DNA from: UBA10906 sp049296695
Lineage (GTDB): Bacteria > Pseudomonadota > Gammaproteobacteria > Methylococcales > Methylomonadaceae
Reading direction: 5' to 3'
NCBI GenBank assembly: GCA_049296695.1
Contig: JBAQSX010000112.1
Coordinates: 1-64,000 of the forward strand
Length of the DNA: 64,000 bases
Numbering within the stretch: the first letter of the stretch is position 1; each line of letters opens with the position of its first letter. The translations under genes were made by a program, and so were the position numbers. Shown one piece after another: positions 52,213 through 59,996 of the stretch. The notes beneath the pieces were generated by a model. It had not been told where the DNA came from and searched no databases. It saw only the letters and a list, made by a program, of their open reading frames with translations.

Positions 52213-52512
52213 TTAAGGACTTCTATCAATTTCATTATGATTGCCAATACAACGTAATTTAGCAATTGTACCTTCTATTTCAAAAGAAATTTTATAATTA
52301 CCATTGATATGCAAAGTATAAATATCAGGACGACGATAACCTTTTAATTTTTCAAATCGAAGTCCCGCAGGAAAAGGTTGTTTTAACAAATCATTTAACT
52401 TTTCGGGTACAGCCGCTTTTATTTCAGGGGGTAATTTTTTATATTGTTTTTCAAATTTAGGCGATAGTGATAGTGCTGTTATCACTACGCCACCCGCGCC
52501 AACAATTGTCAT
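52213..52512 (-). CDS. RelE/ParE-superfamily toxin
   Basis: This 99-residue protein has a RelE fold pattern: FEKQYKKLPPEIKAAVPEKL (helices), GLRFEKLKGYRRPDIYTLHI and YKISFEIEGTIAKLRCIGNH. Predicted mRNA cleavage is by family only. Its ATG overlaps the stop of the previous gene (ATGA), which should be its antitoxin. It lies in the block that splits the gsp operon. Confidence 0.8.
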   Translation of the reverse strand: MTIVGAGGVVITALSLSPKFEKQYKKLPPEIKAAVPEKLNDLLKQPFPAGLRFEKLKGYRRPDIYTLHINGNYKISFEIEGTIAKLRCIGNHNEIDRSP

Positions 52513-52970
52513 GAGTTTAAATGCCTCATTAAATCATCAATAGTATTAAACGGTTGTGAATAAGCGCGGGAGTCTGCATCAACATCATGCTCGGTAATAT
52601 AACGAATTGCCAAACCATAATTATCAAAAGTTTTTTTCAATAAAAAACAACTCACCCTCAATAATATTTTGTTTAATGGATTAAAGTCATTATCAATAAA
52701 TGTACGCATTTGTTGATAAGTATTTTTTATCTTTTCTTGATAAAGTGTTAAAAAATCAGTCATTGCATCATCGGCATCAATAATGACAGAGGCTTCAATT
52801 TTTTTTATCGATTTCATTAACTGTTTTGATTCAAAATACAAACCAAAAGCTTGCATTGTAATAGAATTTAATGAATCATCTAAATGAATAAGATGCACCG
52901 AAACGGTTTTGCTTAAGGTTTCTGTTTCTGAGCCAATCAAATTTATATACTGCTCTGTTGTAATACTCAT
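52509..52970 (-). CDS. Partner of the RelE toxin: unusually long (153 aa) putative antitoxin
   Basis: This 153-residue, mainly helical protein is much longer than RelB-type antitoxins. It contains SIKKIEASVIIDADDAMTDF and FLLKKTFDNYGLAIRYITEH, with the C-terminal tail FNTIDDLMRHLNS that resembles an antitoxin tail. I recognise no DNA-binding motif. Antitoxin identity is inferred from the 4-nt overlap with the toxin gene. Confidence 0.5.
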   Translation of the reverse strand: MSITTEQYINLIGSETETLSKTVSVHLIHLDDSLNSITMQAFGLYFESKQLMKSIKKIEASVIIDADDAMTDFLTLYQEKIKNTYQQMRTFIDNDFNPLNKILLRVSCFLLKKTFDNYGLAIRYITEHDVDADSRAYSQPFNTIDDLMRHLNS

Positions 52971-53065
52971 TAAATGCTCTCCTAATTATTTCGTATATTA
53001 TTATTTTTGCTAGCCATGATGCAAAATATTAAGTCTATCTTTTAATATAATCTACTTATAGTTAA

Positions 53066-53842
53066 TTACTCAGTAGTATCAACAGTATTATTACTATTTT
53101 CATTACTATTATTCTCTTCGACTAAATCATCGGCTTGAATACCCTCCATTGCACTATTATCGACAATCATTTTAATGGCTATAATCATTTCAGGAAAAAC
53201 TAAAATATCATCTGCCGTTTCGCTTTCATCATTGACAATACTCATATTAATTTTAACTAAATCGGGTTGATGGTCTTTATCTAACCATTCAGTCATCCAT
53301 ACAGCATCACTCGCGCCGTCTTCTGAACCGAAATAATTAAGATTAAATTGTGAAATATTATTAATTAATATCACTTCTTCTTCACGCCATTGTTTATCTT
53401 TATTAGTGACAAAAAAAGGCGCGATTTTAACTTTTAATGCAGTTTGTCCGTCTTTTTGGTCGAGGTTTAAAGTAAATAATTGCAAACCTGCCCTTTTAGC
53501 ACTGGCAGGAAAAGCCGATACAAATTGCAAGGCTTGTTCTTTACCTTGAAAAGCAAAACTTCTTTCATTGGGATTTAAGTCATTCCATAACGGTTTGGCA
53601 ACGGCTAAATGGCGTTGAAAAAAATTATAAACCACTGCCATTTTATTAACTTGATTAATTTTAGCCTCACCCTTTTCCCAACTATCAGCACAGATCTTTA
53701 AGCTGGCAAATAATAACATCACCATAATACTTAATAAGGTCATGGCAATTAAAATTTCAATTAATGTAAAACCTTTATTTAAACTGTAGGGGCGAATTAA
53801 TTCGCCCTTACAATGACAATGATTATTGATAACTAACTTCAT
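53066..53842 (-). CDS. gspJ: Type II secretion minor pseudopilin GspJ
   Basis: This 258-residue protein has the prepilin site G-FTLIEILIAM at residues 24-25, after an unusually long leader of 24 residues. Part of this leader is encoded by a repeat palindrome (53785-53812). The body has QLFTLNLDQKDG and NISQFNLNYFGSED as in GspJ, and the C-terminus is Asn/Glu-rich. It overlaps the gspI stop. GspK normally follows directly but is displaced by 3 kb of toxin-antitoxin and restriction genes. Confidence 0.88.
   Translation of the reverse strand: MKLVINNHCHCKGELIRPYSLNKGFTLIEILIAMTLLSIMVMLLFASLKICADSWEKGEAKINQVNKMAVVYNFFQRHLAVAKPLWNDLNPNERSFAFQGKEQALQFVSAFPASAKRAGLQLFTLNLDQKDGQTALKVKIAPFFVTNKDKQWREEEVILINNISQFNLNYFGSEDGASDAVWMTEWLDKDHQPDLVKINMSIVNDESETADDILVFPEMIIAIKMIVDNSAMEGIQADDLVEENNSNENSNNTVDTTE
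53785..53812. repeat. Family B-like palindrome inside gspJ
   Basis: TGTAGGGGCGAATTAATTCG followed by CCCTTACA is a near-perfect palindrome. It is translated as part of the GspJ leader (residues about 11-20, CKGELIRPYS) without breaking the frame. Confidence 0.85.
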
Positions 53843-54237
53843 AAGGTTTTATTCACTAGTTTTAAGGTGACTAAATCAAATTGCCGTTGTCGAAAAAAAT
53901 CATCATCCCAAGTGACTTTGATATTAACTTTATACATTTCAACGCTGAGTTTTTTAGTATCCAGATGATTAATAGGCGGCATATAAGGACGAATGCTAAT
54001 ACTCCAGTGATATTTCTCTTGCTCACCTGTAGTAATACCTGTTTGCATGGGTAATTCTGTGCCGACTTTTGCCATTATTCACTCGCCCAATTGCACCGCA
54101 TTATTATAATCTTCAGCAAGCATGGCAGTTCCCACGCCAGTTGAGAATATTTTTAATAAAATCGTCAGTGATATTGCCATAATAGAAAAGGCAATTAATA
54201 TCTCTAATAATGAAAAGCCTTTTGTTTTATTCATCAT
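53839..54237 (-). pseudogene. gspI: Type II secretion minor pseudopilin gspI with an in-frame TGA
   Basis: From the ATG at 54237 the frame encodes the prepilin site KG-FSLLEILIAFSIMAI and NNAVQLGE. It then meets TGA at 54081-54079 (codon 53) and continues in the same frame with IMAKVGTELPMQTGITTG to the normal end at 53839. In relatives this position is the conserved AES element, so a Ser codon TCA has become TGA. Reinitiation at the ATG at 54075 would give the globular part without a pilin helix. Nonsense mutation, sequencing error or read-through are all possible. Confidence 0.85.
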
Positions 54238-54697
54238 TATCACTTTTGGCTTGCATATCAATACCACCTGTTAGCCAATTAATATCAATTTGCCACACGG
54301 CGTTTTGTTTTTCTAAAGTAAGTCGTCCACCCGTCGCTGAACCGTCTGGAAAAAAGCGAATTGAACCGATGCCTTCTTTATTATTTAATTCGTTTTGCGC
54401 GGTCACTAAAGTAACATCAATACTCTTGGGAATTTTATAAATTTTTTCTCGACTGCTCACGGTATAGGTATTTTCTTTTAAACTCATGTCAAAACTAATA
54501 TCAGTACGCGCAATTAATGCCTCACCTCTAGCATAACGCAAGGCTGAGACAATATCTCGCGCGGCGGCTTTGACTTCGGTGGCGTTGTTGCCTGAGGATA
54601 AATTAATGCCCAGCGCGGAAAAGCCCAAAATGACGATGAATAACACCACCATTAATTCTAATAAGGTAAAGCCGTGGGCGGGTTTGCTTGAGGTCAT
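54227..54697 (-). CDS. gspH: Type II secretion minor pseudopilin GspH
   Basis: This protein has about 156 residues from the Met at 54697, giving a short leader and the prepilin site HG-FTLLELMVVLFIV; the upstream Met at 54727 is less likely. The body has AARDIVSALRYARGEAL, then IGSIRFFPDGSATGG, the GspH signature. It belongs to the pseudopilus tip complex. Its end overlaps the gspI start. Confidence 0.92.
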   Translation of the reverse strand: MTSSKPAHGFTLLELMVVLFIVILGFSALGINLSSGNNATEVKAAARDIVSALRYARGEALIARTDISFDMSLKENTYTVSSREKIYKIPKSIDVTLVTAQNELNNKEGIGSIRFFPDGSATGGRLTLEKQNAVWQIDINWLTGGIDMQAKSDNDE

Positions 54698-54728
54698 CGA
54701 GAAACAGGATGAGTGAGAAAGGGGCAAT

Positions 54729-54757
54729 TGTAGGGGCGATTTTAAATCGCCCCTACA
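54729..54757. repeat. Family B-like palindrome between gspG and gspH
   Basis: TGTAGGGGCGATTTTAAATC and its complement up to CGCCCCTACA form a perfect palindrome. It could act as a hairpin that lowers gspH expression relative to gspG. Confidence 0.85.
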
Positions 54758-54762
54758 GGGGG

Positions 54763-55185
54763 TTATTTCCAGCTTACGATGTCTTGGTCTTCGCCTTCGC
54801 CGCCTTCTTTTAAGTCCGCGCCGTAGGTATAGATGTCATATTTGCCGTGTTGCCCCGGTGAAACGTAGTGATATTCTTGCATCCAAGGGTCTAGGGGGAT
54901 TTTTTGTTTGCGTAAATACGGGCCGTTCCAACGTTTGGCATTGGCGGGGGCTTCAATTAAAGCAGACAGACCTTCGGTTGTTGAGGGATAAACGCCTAAA
55001 TCGAGTTTATACATATCGAGTGTTGCCGCTAAGTCTTCTAATTGCACTTTAGCGGCTTTGGTTTTGGATTCGCCTAAGTGTTTCATCACTTGTGGCCCGA
55101 CTACGCCTGCGAGCATGGCGATAATACCTAAAACCACTAATAATTCTAATAAGGTAAAACCTAATTGTTTGGGAGTTTGTTTCAT
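54763..55185 (-). CDS. gspG: Type II secretion major pseudopilin GspG
   Basis: This protein has about 140 residues from the Met at 55185 (MKQTPKQLG), which gives a standard short leader before FTLLELLVVLGIIAML. The body is highly conserved: LAATLDMYKLDLGVYPSTTE, RWNGPYL, PLDPWMQEYHYVSPGQHG and ADLKEGGEGEDQDIVSW. It polymerises into the pseudopilus. It is the first gsp gene of this operon on the reverse strand. Confidence 0.96.
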   Translation of the reverse strand: MKQTPKQLGFTLLELLVVLGIIAMLAGVVGPQVMKHLGESKTKAAKVQLEDLAATLDMYKLDLGVYPSTTEGLSALIEAPANAKRWNGPYLRKQKIPLDPWMQEYHYVSPGQHGKYDIYTYGADLKEGGEGEDQDIVSWK

Positions 55186-55244
55186 TATAAATACCAAAGT
55201 TGAAGGAGTTGATTTGAGAGTTTTTATTAAAAAATCGTTTAAAA

Positions 55245-55262
55245 TCCAAACCTAGGTTTGGA
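55245..55262. repeat. Palindrome TCCAAACCTAGGTTTGGA
   Basis: A perfect 18-bp palindrome upstream of gspG. Its core AAACCTAGGTTT equals the inner palindrome of the family C elements, so it may be a remnant. Confidence 0.65.
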
Positions 55263-55295
55263 CTCCGAGAGATTCGTTTTAGTATTCGTTAGCAT

Positions 55296-56858
55296 TTAAA
55301 ATAAACTGCTTTGTGTACTGTGTTGGCTTGCGGTTTTTAATACTTGAGCGACATTAGGTAATTCAATAAACTGCCCTGCAAAAATATCAGCGACTGAAAT
55401 GACTTGTATTTTGGGATAATCATTATTCACTAATTTATTATAATACCTGCCGAATTCTTTGCTGGCTTTCACTAAATTAGGTGCGGGATATAAACACAAG
55501 AAAATACCACAGGCGGCTTTTTCTCTGTCAACAACACCGTTTAATTCATTAATCATCGAAGGTGTCAGGGTTTTACTGGATTTAACACTAAATAAAACTT
55601 TTTTGTGTTCAATCTCGCCTTTGTCGTTATAATCAGGAATATAGGCAATGCCGTCAATACCTTTATCACCGCCTTTCTTTTCATTAATAATCGCGCGATT
55701 TTTTGAATAAGTTAATATAATCCATTTTTCAAATTCTTTACGCGTTCTGTCATCTTTTTTATTGGCTAAAGCCACTGCACTATCTATATCCTTAGGGACT
55801 CCATTAATTTCTAAACTAGCAGGTATGATTTGTTGTGTTTTTGAATCAATAACACTTTGAGTGAAATCACTTCCAAAATTATCTTCTAAGCGTTTTAAAA
55901 TTAATGAAATACTTTGATAGGTTATATCAACGCCAATCCAGTGGCGTTTTAATTTTTCTGCAACGGCAACGGTTGTGCCGCAACCGCAATAGACATCTAA
56001 AATAACATCGCCTTCATTACTGCTGGCTTTAATAATCCGTTCTAATAAACTTTCTGGTTTTTGGGTAGGATAACCCATGCGTTCTTTTGAAGAATTATTA
56101 ATTTTATCTAAAGTCCAAACATCTGATACGGGTTTACCATAATCCATTGCCTCTGCTAGATAACGTTTGACTCTTTTACCGCCACCTGCATCTGACAATA
56201 CATATTTATTACCTTGTTCATCGCTTAATACTTTTTGCTTTCTGAGTTTAAGATATTCTTCTTCTGAGCTATAAGGAATCACAAAAGAATTAAAGGTTTG
56301 CCCCGACTTTTTACTGTAAAAAAAGATAATATCGTGGCGTTTGCTAAAGGATTCTTTTAATTTTGCATTCCAACCTGAATAATGCCAGACAATTTCATTT
56401 TGCAATTCTCCACCTTTAGGACAAAAAATGGCATCAATCACTAATTTTAAATAATGACTCGCGGTTGGGTCACAATGAAAATAAAAACTACCCGTAGGTT
56501 TTAATACTCTGTGAATTTCAGCAACACGCAAAGTCATACTGACTAAATAGGCAAGTAACGCACCTTTTTTTAAGACTTTTTCCAAGCCTGTAATTAAATC
56601 AATACTCTGCTCAGTAAATACGCCATTATAATTGCTTTGTATTTCTAATAAGCCTTTATTAGCGTAATCATCCCAGACCCAAGTATCTATAAACGCTTGG
56701 GCTTGTGCCTTATCTTCTTTGCCAACATTATTATAAATTTGATTATAATTGCGTTTTGAATTAAACGGCGGGTCTATATAACATAAATCCACGCTTTCAT
56801 CTTTTATGTAGCGTCTTAATACTTCTAAATTATCGCCGTAATAAATTTTATTTTTCAT
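55296..56858 (-). CDS. DNA methyltransferase fused to a restriction nuclease-like domain
   Basis: In this 520-residue protein the N-terminal 320 residues are an amino-methyltransferase of beta order. Catalytic DPPFNSKRNY (motif IV, residue about 30) comes first. GSFYFHCDPTASHYLK and TQKPESLLERII follow, and the SAM site DVYCGCGTTVAVAE (motif I) comes later. The C-terminal part (about 375-500) contains KGGDKGIDGIAYIPD and KVLFSVKSSKT, a PD-(D/E)XK/Mrr-like nuclease core. So modification and cleavage may be combined in one chain, as in some type IIG or Mod-nuclease fusions. The target is unknown. A family D repeat lies on its upstream side. Confidence 0.82.
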   Translation of the reverse strand: MKNKIYYGDNLEVLRRYIKDESVDLCYIDPPFNSKRNYNQIYNNVGKEDKAQAQAFIDTWVWDDYANKGLLEIQSNYNGVFTEQSIDLITGLEKVLKKGALLAYLVSMTLRVAEIHRVLKPTGSFYFHCDPTASHYLKLVIDAIFCPKGGELQNEIVWHYSGWNAKLKESFSKRHDIIFFYSKKSGQTFNSFVIPYSSEEEYLKLRKQKVLSDEQGNKYVLSDAGGGKRVKRYLAEAMDYGKPVSDVWTLDKINNSSKERMGYPTQKPESLLERIIKASSNEGDVILDVYCGCGTTVAVAEKLKRHWIGVDITYQSISLILKRLEDNFGSDFTQSVIDSKTQQIIPASLEINGVPKDIDSAVALANKKDDRTRKEFEKWIILTYSKNRAIINEKKGGDKGIDGIAYIPDYNDKGEIEHKKVLFSVKSSKTLTPSMINELNGVVDREKAACGIFLCLYPAPNLVKASKEFGRYYNKLVNNDYPKIQVISVADIFAGQFIELPNVAQVLKTASQHSTQSSLF

Positions 56859-56877
56859 GTTTTTACTAAATATTTCT

Positions 56878-56978
56878 TGTTCCCACGCGCCGCGTGGGAA
56901 TACAGTTTTACCGCGCCTGCGGTATAAATGACGCGGCGCGTCTCAAAGGCATTCCCACGCCAGCGCGTGGGAACGAGA
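56878..56978. repeat. Palindromic repeat family D, copy 2
   Basis: TGTTCCCACGCGCCGCGTGG to CAGCGCGTGGGAACGAGAGG, with the same inner hairpins as 47182-47291 but shorter spacers. It lies between the methyltransferase-nuclease start and the beta-RFAP synthase stop. Confidence 0.88.
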
Positions 56979-56983
56979 GGATT

Positions 56984-57976
56984 TTAAGTTAATAGTTTGA
57001 CTTCACTGCCCACATTTCGCGCTGAGGTAATAACAAATTCTAAATTATGCAAATGGACAAAGGTTTCCCTAGCTTGTTTGACTAGTAATTGCGCTAGCTC
57101 TTCACCTTCAACCGTACAAAAACCCGTAGGCCCCCATGAAGTTTGTCCAATACCCACCGCGCCGCGCTCAGCAAGCCAGCTCATGGCTTGCGTGACTTCG
57201 GGGCTGGTAAATACACCACCTTGCGCGGGTGCAAAATGCTCACCGACGGATTGTTGCAAATCCGAAATCACTTCACCAAATAAAGCTAAATCGTTTTCAG
57301 CGACCGCTGGCAGGGCTTGCATTAGTAATAAATAGCATAAGCGTTGCGCTTGCGCTTGCGGAAACGGTGGCAAGGTTTTAAAAGCTTCTAATTCTTGCTG
57401 ACCATGCAGACCTTGTCCGCGTTTATCAAACACTAAAATAAATCGCCATGACTGCGGCACAGGCAAACGCGCCAGCACAGGCGGGGTGATGGTTTTTTCA
57501 CTGCGACCACCATCAACAATTAATCCGCCTTGTTCAAATACACCAATGCCAATGCCTGAGCGCAAACCACGTTCGGTTAAAGCGGCAATATCGCGCACCG
57601 ATAACCCCAAATCGTAAAAAGCATTTAATGCCATGCCAATGGCAAGCGACATTTGCGTACCCGAACCTAAACCGACATGTTCAGGAATGGCTTTTTCAAT
57701 ATGAATGGCGACTTTATCGGAGACTTGCAAGGCGGCGCATAAAGAACGCAAGCACGAGGCGGCTCTTTCAGCGCAATCACCTGTGACGGTGCATTGCTCA
57801 GAGCCTGTTAAGCTTAAGCGGGTTTGAATTTCGTTTAAGGCAACGCCGATGCTGCCAAAATGCCGACCCAAGCCGCCGCTTAAGTCGATAAAGCCCATGT
57901 GAAGTCTAGCGTGCGCGCTAACTGAAACGGTAGTATGTGAAACTGTCAAAGGATAATGCCGTGTACTATTGCTCAA
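56984..57976 (-). CDS. Beta-ribofuranosylaminobenzene 5'-phosphate synthase-like (GHMP family)
   Basis: This 330-residue GHMP-fold protein has VSAHARLHMGFIDLSGGLGR, the ATP-loop-like EHVGLGSGTQMSLAIG, GLRSGIGIGVFEQGGLIVDGG and a C-terminal GIGQTSWGPTGF. This arrangement is that of beta-RFAP synthase, which condenses PRPP with p-hydroxybenzoate or p-aminobenzoate in methanopterin synthesis. In bacteria it marks the tetrahydromethanopterin C1 pathway. No other H4MPT genes are adjacent. It is divergent from nothing and precedes a HAD gene on the same strand. Confidence 0.85.
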   Translation of the reverse strand: MSNSTRHYPLTVSHTTVSVSAHARLHMGFIDLSGGLGRHFGSIGVALNEIQTRLSLTGSEQCTVTGDCAERAASCLRSLCAALQVSDKVAIHIEKAIPEHVGLGSGTQMSLAIGMALNAFYDLGLSVRDIAALTERGLRSGIGIGVFEQGGLIVDGGRSEKTITPPVLARLPVPQSWRFILVFDKRGQGLHGQQELEAFKTLPPFPQAQAQRLCYLLLMQALPAVAENDLALFGEVISDLQQSVGEHFAPAQGGVFTSPEVTQAMSWLAERGAVGIGQTSWGPTGFCTVEGEELAQLLVKQARETFVHLHNLEFVITSARNVGSEVKLLT

Positions 57977-57987
57977 AAGTAGGCAAA

Positions 57988-58668
57988 TTATACTCGATAG
58001 CCATGCTTTAAGGCTTGCAGATGGCTTAATAATTGCGCTAAATCCGCAAATACCGCATCAGTTAAAGCGAGGGTTTGCGCGTCTACAGGCAATAAAGAAG
58101 GAATTAACACCGTTATCGCCCCCGCTCTATGTGCGGCAAGCACACCTGCAAAGGAATCTTCTAACACTAAGCATTGTTCAATGGGAATTTGCAAGGCGGT
58201 TGCGGTGGTATGAAAAATTTCAGGCTCAGGCTTTCCTTGGCTAACATCATCACGACTGATAAGGGTAGTAAATACCTCAGCGAGTCCTGCTAGTTGCAAG
58301 CAACGCTGGGCATTAGCAGCTCTGCTATTGGTGGCTAGCGCGTAAGGCACAGCTTGCTGTTGTAGCCATGCTAATAATTCAGTAAACCCGTGTTTGATGG
58401 CAATGCCGTGTTGCGTAACTTGATTATGCCAAACGCTAGAGCTGTGGTTTTTAAAGGCGGTTAAATTAAAATCTGCACCGCAATAATGAATTAATTGCCT
58501 TTCAACATCACGGTAATGCAGACCTAATAGGCTTTGACAAAAACTATCGGGCAGATAATAGCCCATGTCTTGGGCGGCTTGTTGCCAAGCGCGGTGATAA
58601 GTGCTTTCACTATCTAAAACTAAGCCGTCTAAATCAAAAATAACGGCTGAAAAAGAATTAAGTTTCAT
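57988..58668 (-). CDS. HAD-family phosphatase (beta-phosphoglucomutase-like subfamily)
   Basis: This 226-residue protein has all HAD motifs: AVIFDLDGLVLDSE (nucleophile Asp), ALATNSRA (motif II), the Lys in GKPEPEIF and the acidic LVLEDSFAGVLAAHRAG. A helical cap after motif I fits the sugar phosphatase/phosphomutase subfamily. The substrate is unknown. It ends 11 nt before the start of the beta-RFAP synthase-like gene, so the two are probably co-transcribed. Confidence 0.87.
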   Translation of the reverse strand: MKLNSFSAVIFDLDGLVLDSESTYHRAWQQAAQDMGYYLPDSFCQSLLGLHYRDVERQLIHYCGADFNLTAFKNHSSSVWHNQVTQHGIAIKHGFTELLAWLQQQAVPYALATNSRAANAQRCLQLAGLAEVFTTLISRDDVSQGKPEPEIFHTTATALQIPIEQCLVLEDSFAGVLAAHRAGAITVLIPSLLPVDAQTLALTDAVFADLAQLLSHLQALKHGYRV

Positions 58669-58691
58669 TAAAGCTAGAGTAGGTTATGAAA

Positions 58692-58733
58692 AGCAAAAAA
58701 AAACCTTTCAGGTTTTTAAAACTTGAAAGGTTG
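58692..58733 (-). terminator. Terminator upstream of the HAD gene (for the 58.9-kb gene)
   Basis: On the reverse strand AACCTTTCAAGTTTT and its complement form a hairpin followed by nine T residues. It should end transcripts of the small secreted protein gene. Confidence 0.82.
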
Positions 58734-58782
58734 ATTTTGTTTATTTTAAATAAAACAATAATGCTATAGCGTTATTATTTTA

Positions 58783-58900
58783 ATTAATAACTGAAGTAGG
58801 GGCAAATTATTATTTGCCCTTTCGCAACATTCGTGTAGACATTAAGGGCGAATATGATTCGCCCCTACAATTTCATTATTTTTGCGTAACTACAGTTAAT
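58783..58900. repeat. MITE-like inverted-repeat element, family B, copy 2
   Basis: The interior (AGTAGGGGCAAATTATTATT to GATTCGCCCCTACAATTTC) and right end TTTTTGCGTAACTACAGTTA match the inner element at 6637-6756. The left end lacks the TTACGCAAAAA part, so this copy is incomplete. Confidence 0.78.
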
Positions 58901-58908
58901 AAAAAAAC

Positions 58909-59286
58909 TTATTTATGAGCCGCGTCATAAATAGTTTTCATTTCAGTGAAATTGCCTAAGGCTTCTTTTAAAGTCGCTTTAGCATTTTCAGTGTCGCCTT
59001 TTTCAAAAGCTTCACGCGCAACTCTTAATTTTTCATTAGCTTTTTGACGTTGACGCTCAGTACCTTCGTAACGGAATTCTTTTTGTAACTGACGCGCCGC
59101 ATTAATGGCTTGAGAAATTTCAACAGCATCTTTGCCTTGATCGGCTAAATCAACGGCTTCTTGGATTTTTACAATCGTACCTTCAGCGGCGGCTCTTACT
59201 TTGCCTTCACCTGTCGCTTCAGCAAAAGCAGTCAATGAAACAGTTGCCATGATAGCAGAAATTACGATTTTTTTAACGAGTTGCAT
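58909..59286 (-). CDS. Small secreted helical protein, function unknown
   Basis: This 125-residue precursor has a clear signal peptide (KKIVISAIMATVSLTAFAEA, about 22 residues). The mature part is wholly helical and charged (KIQEAVDLADQGKDAVEI, QLQKEFRYEGTERQRQKAN, FEKGDTENAKATLKEALGNF). Size and helical layout recall small periplasmic proteins such as SmbP of nitrifiers, but the His-rich metal pattern is absent. The role is unknown. Confidence 0.65.
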   Translation of the reverse strand: MQLVKKIVISAIMATVSLTAFAEATGEGKVRAAAEGTIVKIQEAVDLADQGKDAVEISQAINAARQLQKEFRYEGTERQRQKANEKLRVAREAFEKGDTENAKATLKEALGNFTEMKTIYDAAHK

Positions 59287-59626
59287 AATAAGCCTTATGA
59301 TGAGTAATGATAAAATAGTGTCGCGTGACTAATAAAAAGAATAAAATTCTTTAATACCTAAGTATTACCGTTATTTCTAATAAAACAAGAGTTTGTTAGC
59401 ACTAGGAGGGTGTTATCAATTCTTTGGTTATAGAAAAATAATATCTAACTATGAATTAAACTACGGTTTTTAGTTAGCTAAACACTGTTTAGAATTCTAA
59501 CATGAAACTCTAAAAATTGTTGATTATTGCTTTAATAAGGCATTACTTTAATGATAATACTTAAAATATATAGGGATAATTTAAAAAGTATCCCTATATA
59601 TTTTAAGTGTTTTTAGAATAAAAAAC
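59287..59626. other. AT-rich gap upstream of the small secreted protein gene
   Basis: No gene is seen. Near 59565-59610 the inverted stretch AAAATATATAGGGATA and TATCCCTATATATTTT forms a long hairpin. The promoter of the reverse-strand gene at 58.9 kb should lie in the first part. Confidence 0.5.
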
Positions 59627-59783
59627 GGTAGTGCTTCAAAAGAGTAGGAACGTCCAACGACATGGATGCCGAAATCCAGAAACCACGGATGGTAATTGTT
59701 ATAAATACATCCTTGTAACTGGATTCCAGCATCCCTGCTGGAATGACATCGTAGTATTTATCCTACTCTTTTGAGGCACTACC
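59627..59783. repeat. MITE-like element, family C ends with a different interior (157 bp)
   Basis: The outer 22 bp (GGTAGTGCTTCAAAAGAGTA and complement) equal those of the 115-bp copies. The interior is unrelated and contains TGGATTCCAGCATCCCTGCTGG-like palindromic DNA of the widespread CCAGCAGGGATGCTGG type. One element may have been inserted into another, or the interior exchanged. Confidence 0.82.
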
Positions 59784-59929
59784 GATTTTTAGTAGCGGAA
59801 TGTTTATAGCACAACGTCCACAAACCCATTTAAGCTATAAAAATGAGATACAACGTTTTAAAAATAACACAGGATTAATTTTAAAAGTTACTCCAATAAT
59901 TACTATTTGAGTTTAACTAATGGATATAA

Positions 59930-59964
59930 TATCGTTCCCACAACTAGAAGCGTGGGAACGATAT
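59930..59964. repeat. Palindrome related to family D
   Basis: ATATCGTTCCCAC and GTGGGAACGATAT flank a short loop just upstream of the secreted pair. It shares GTTCCCAC/GTGGGAAC with the larger family D elements. Confidence 0.7.
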
Positions 59965-59996
59965 AAAATTTAATACACTTAACCCACGGAGTATTT

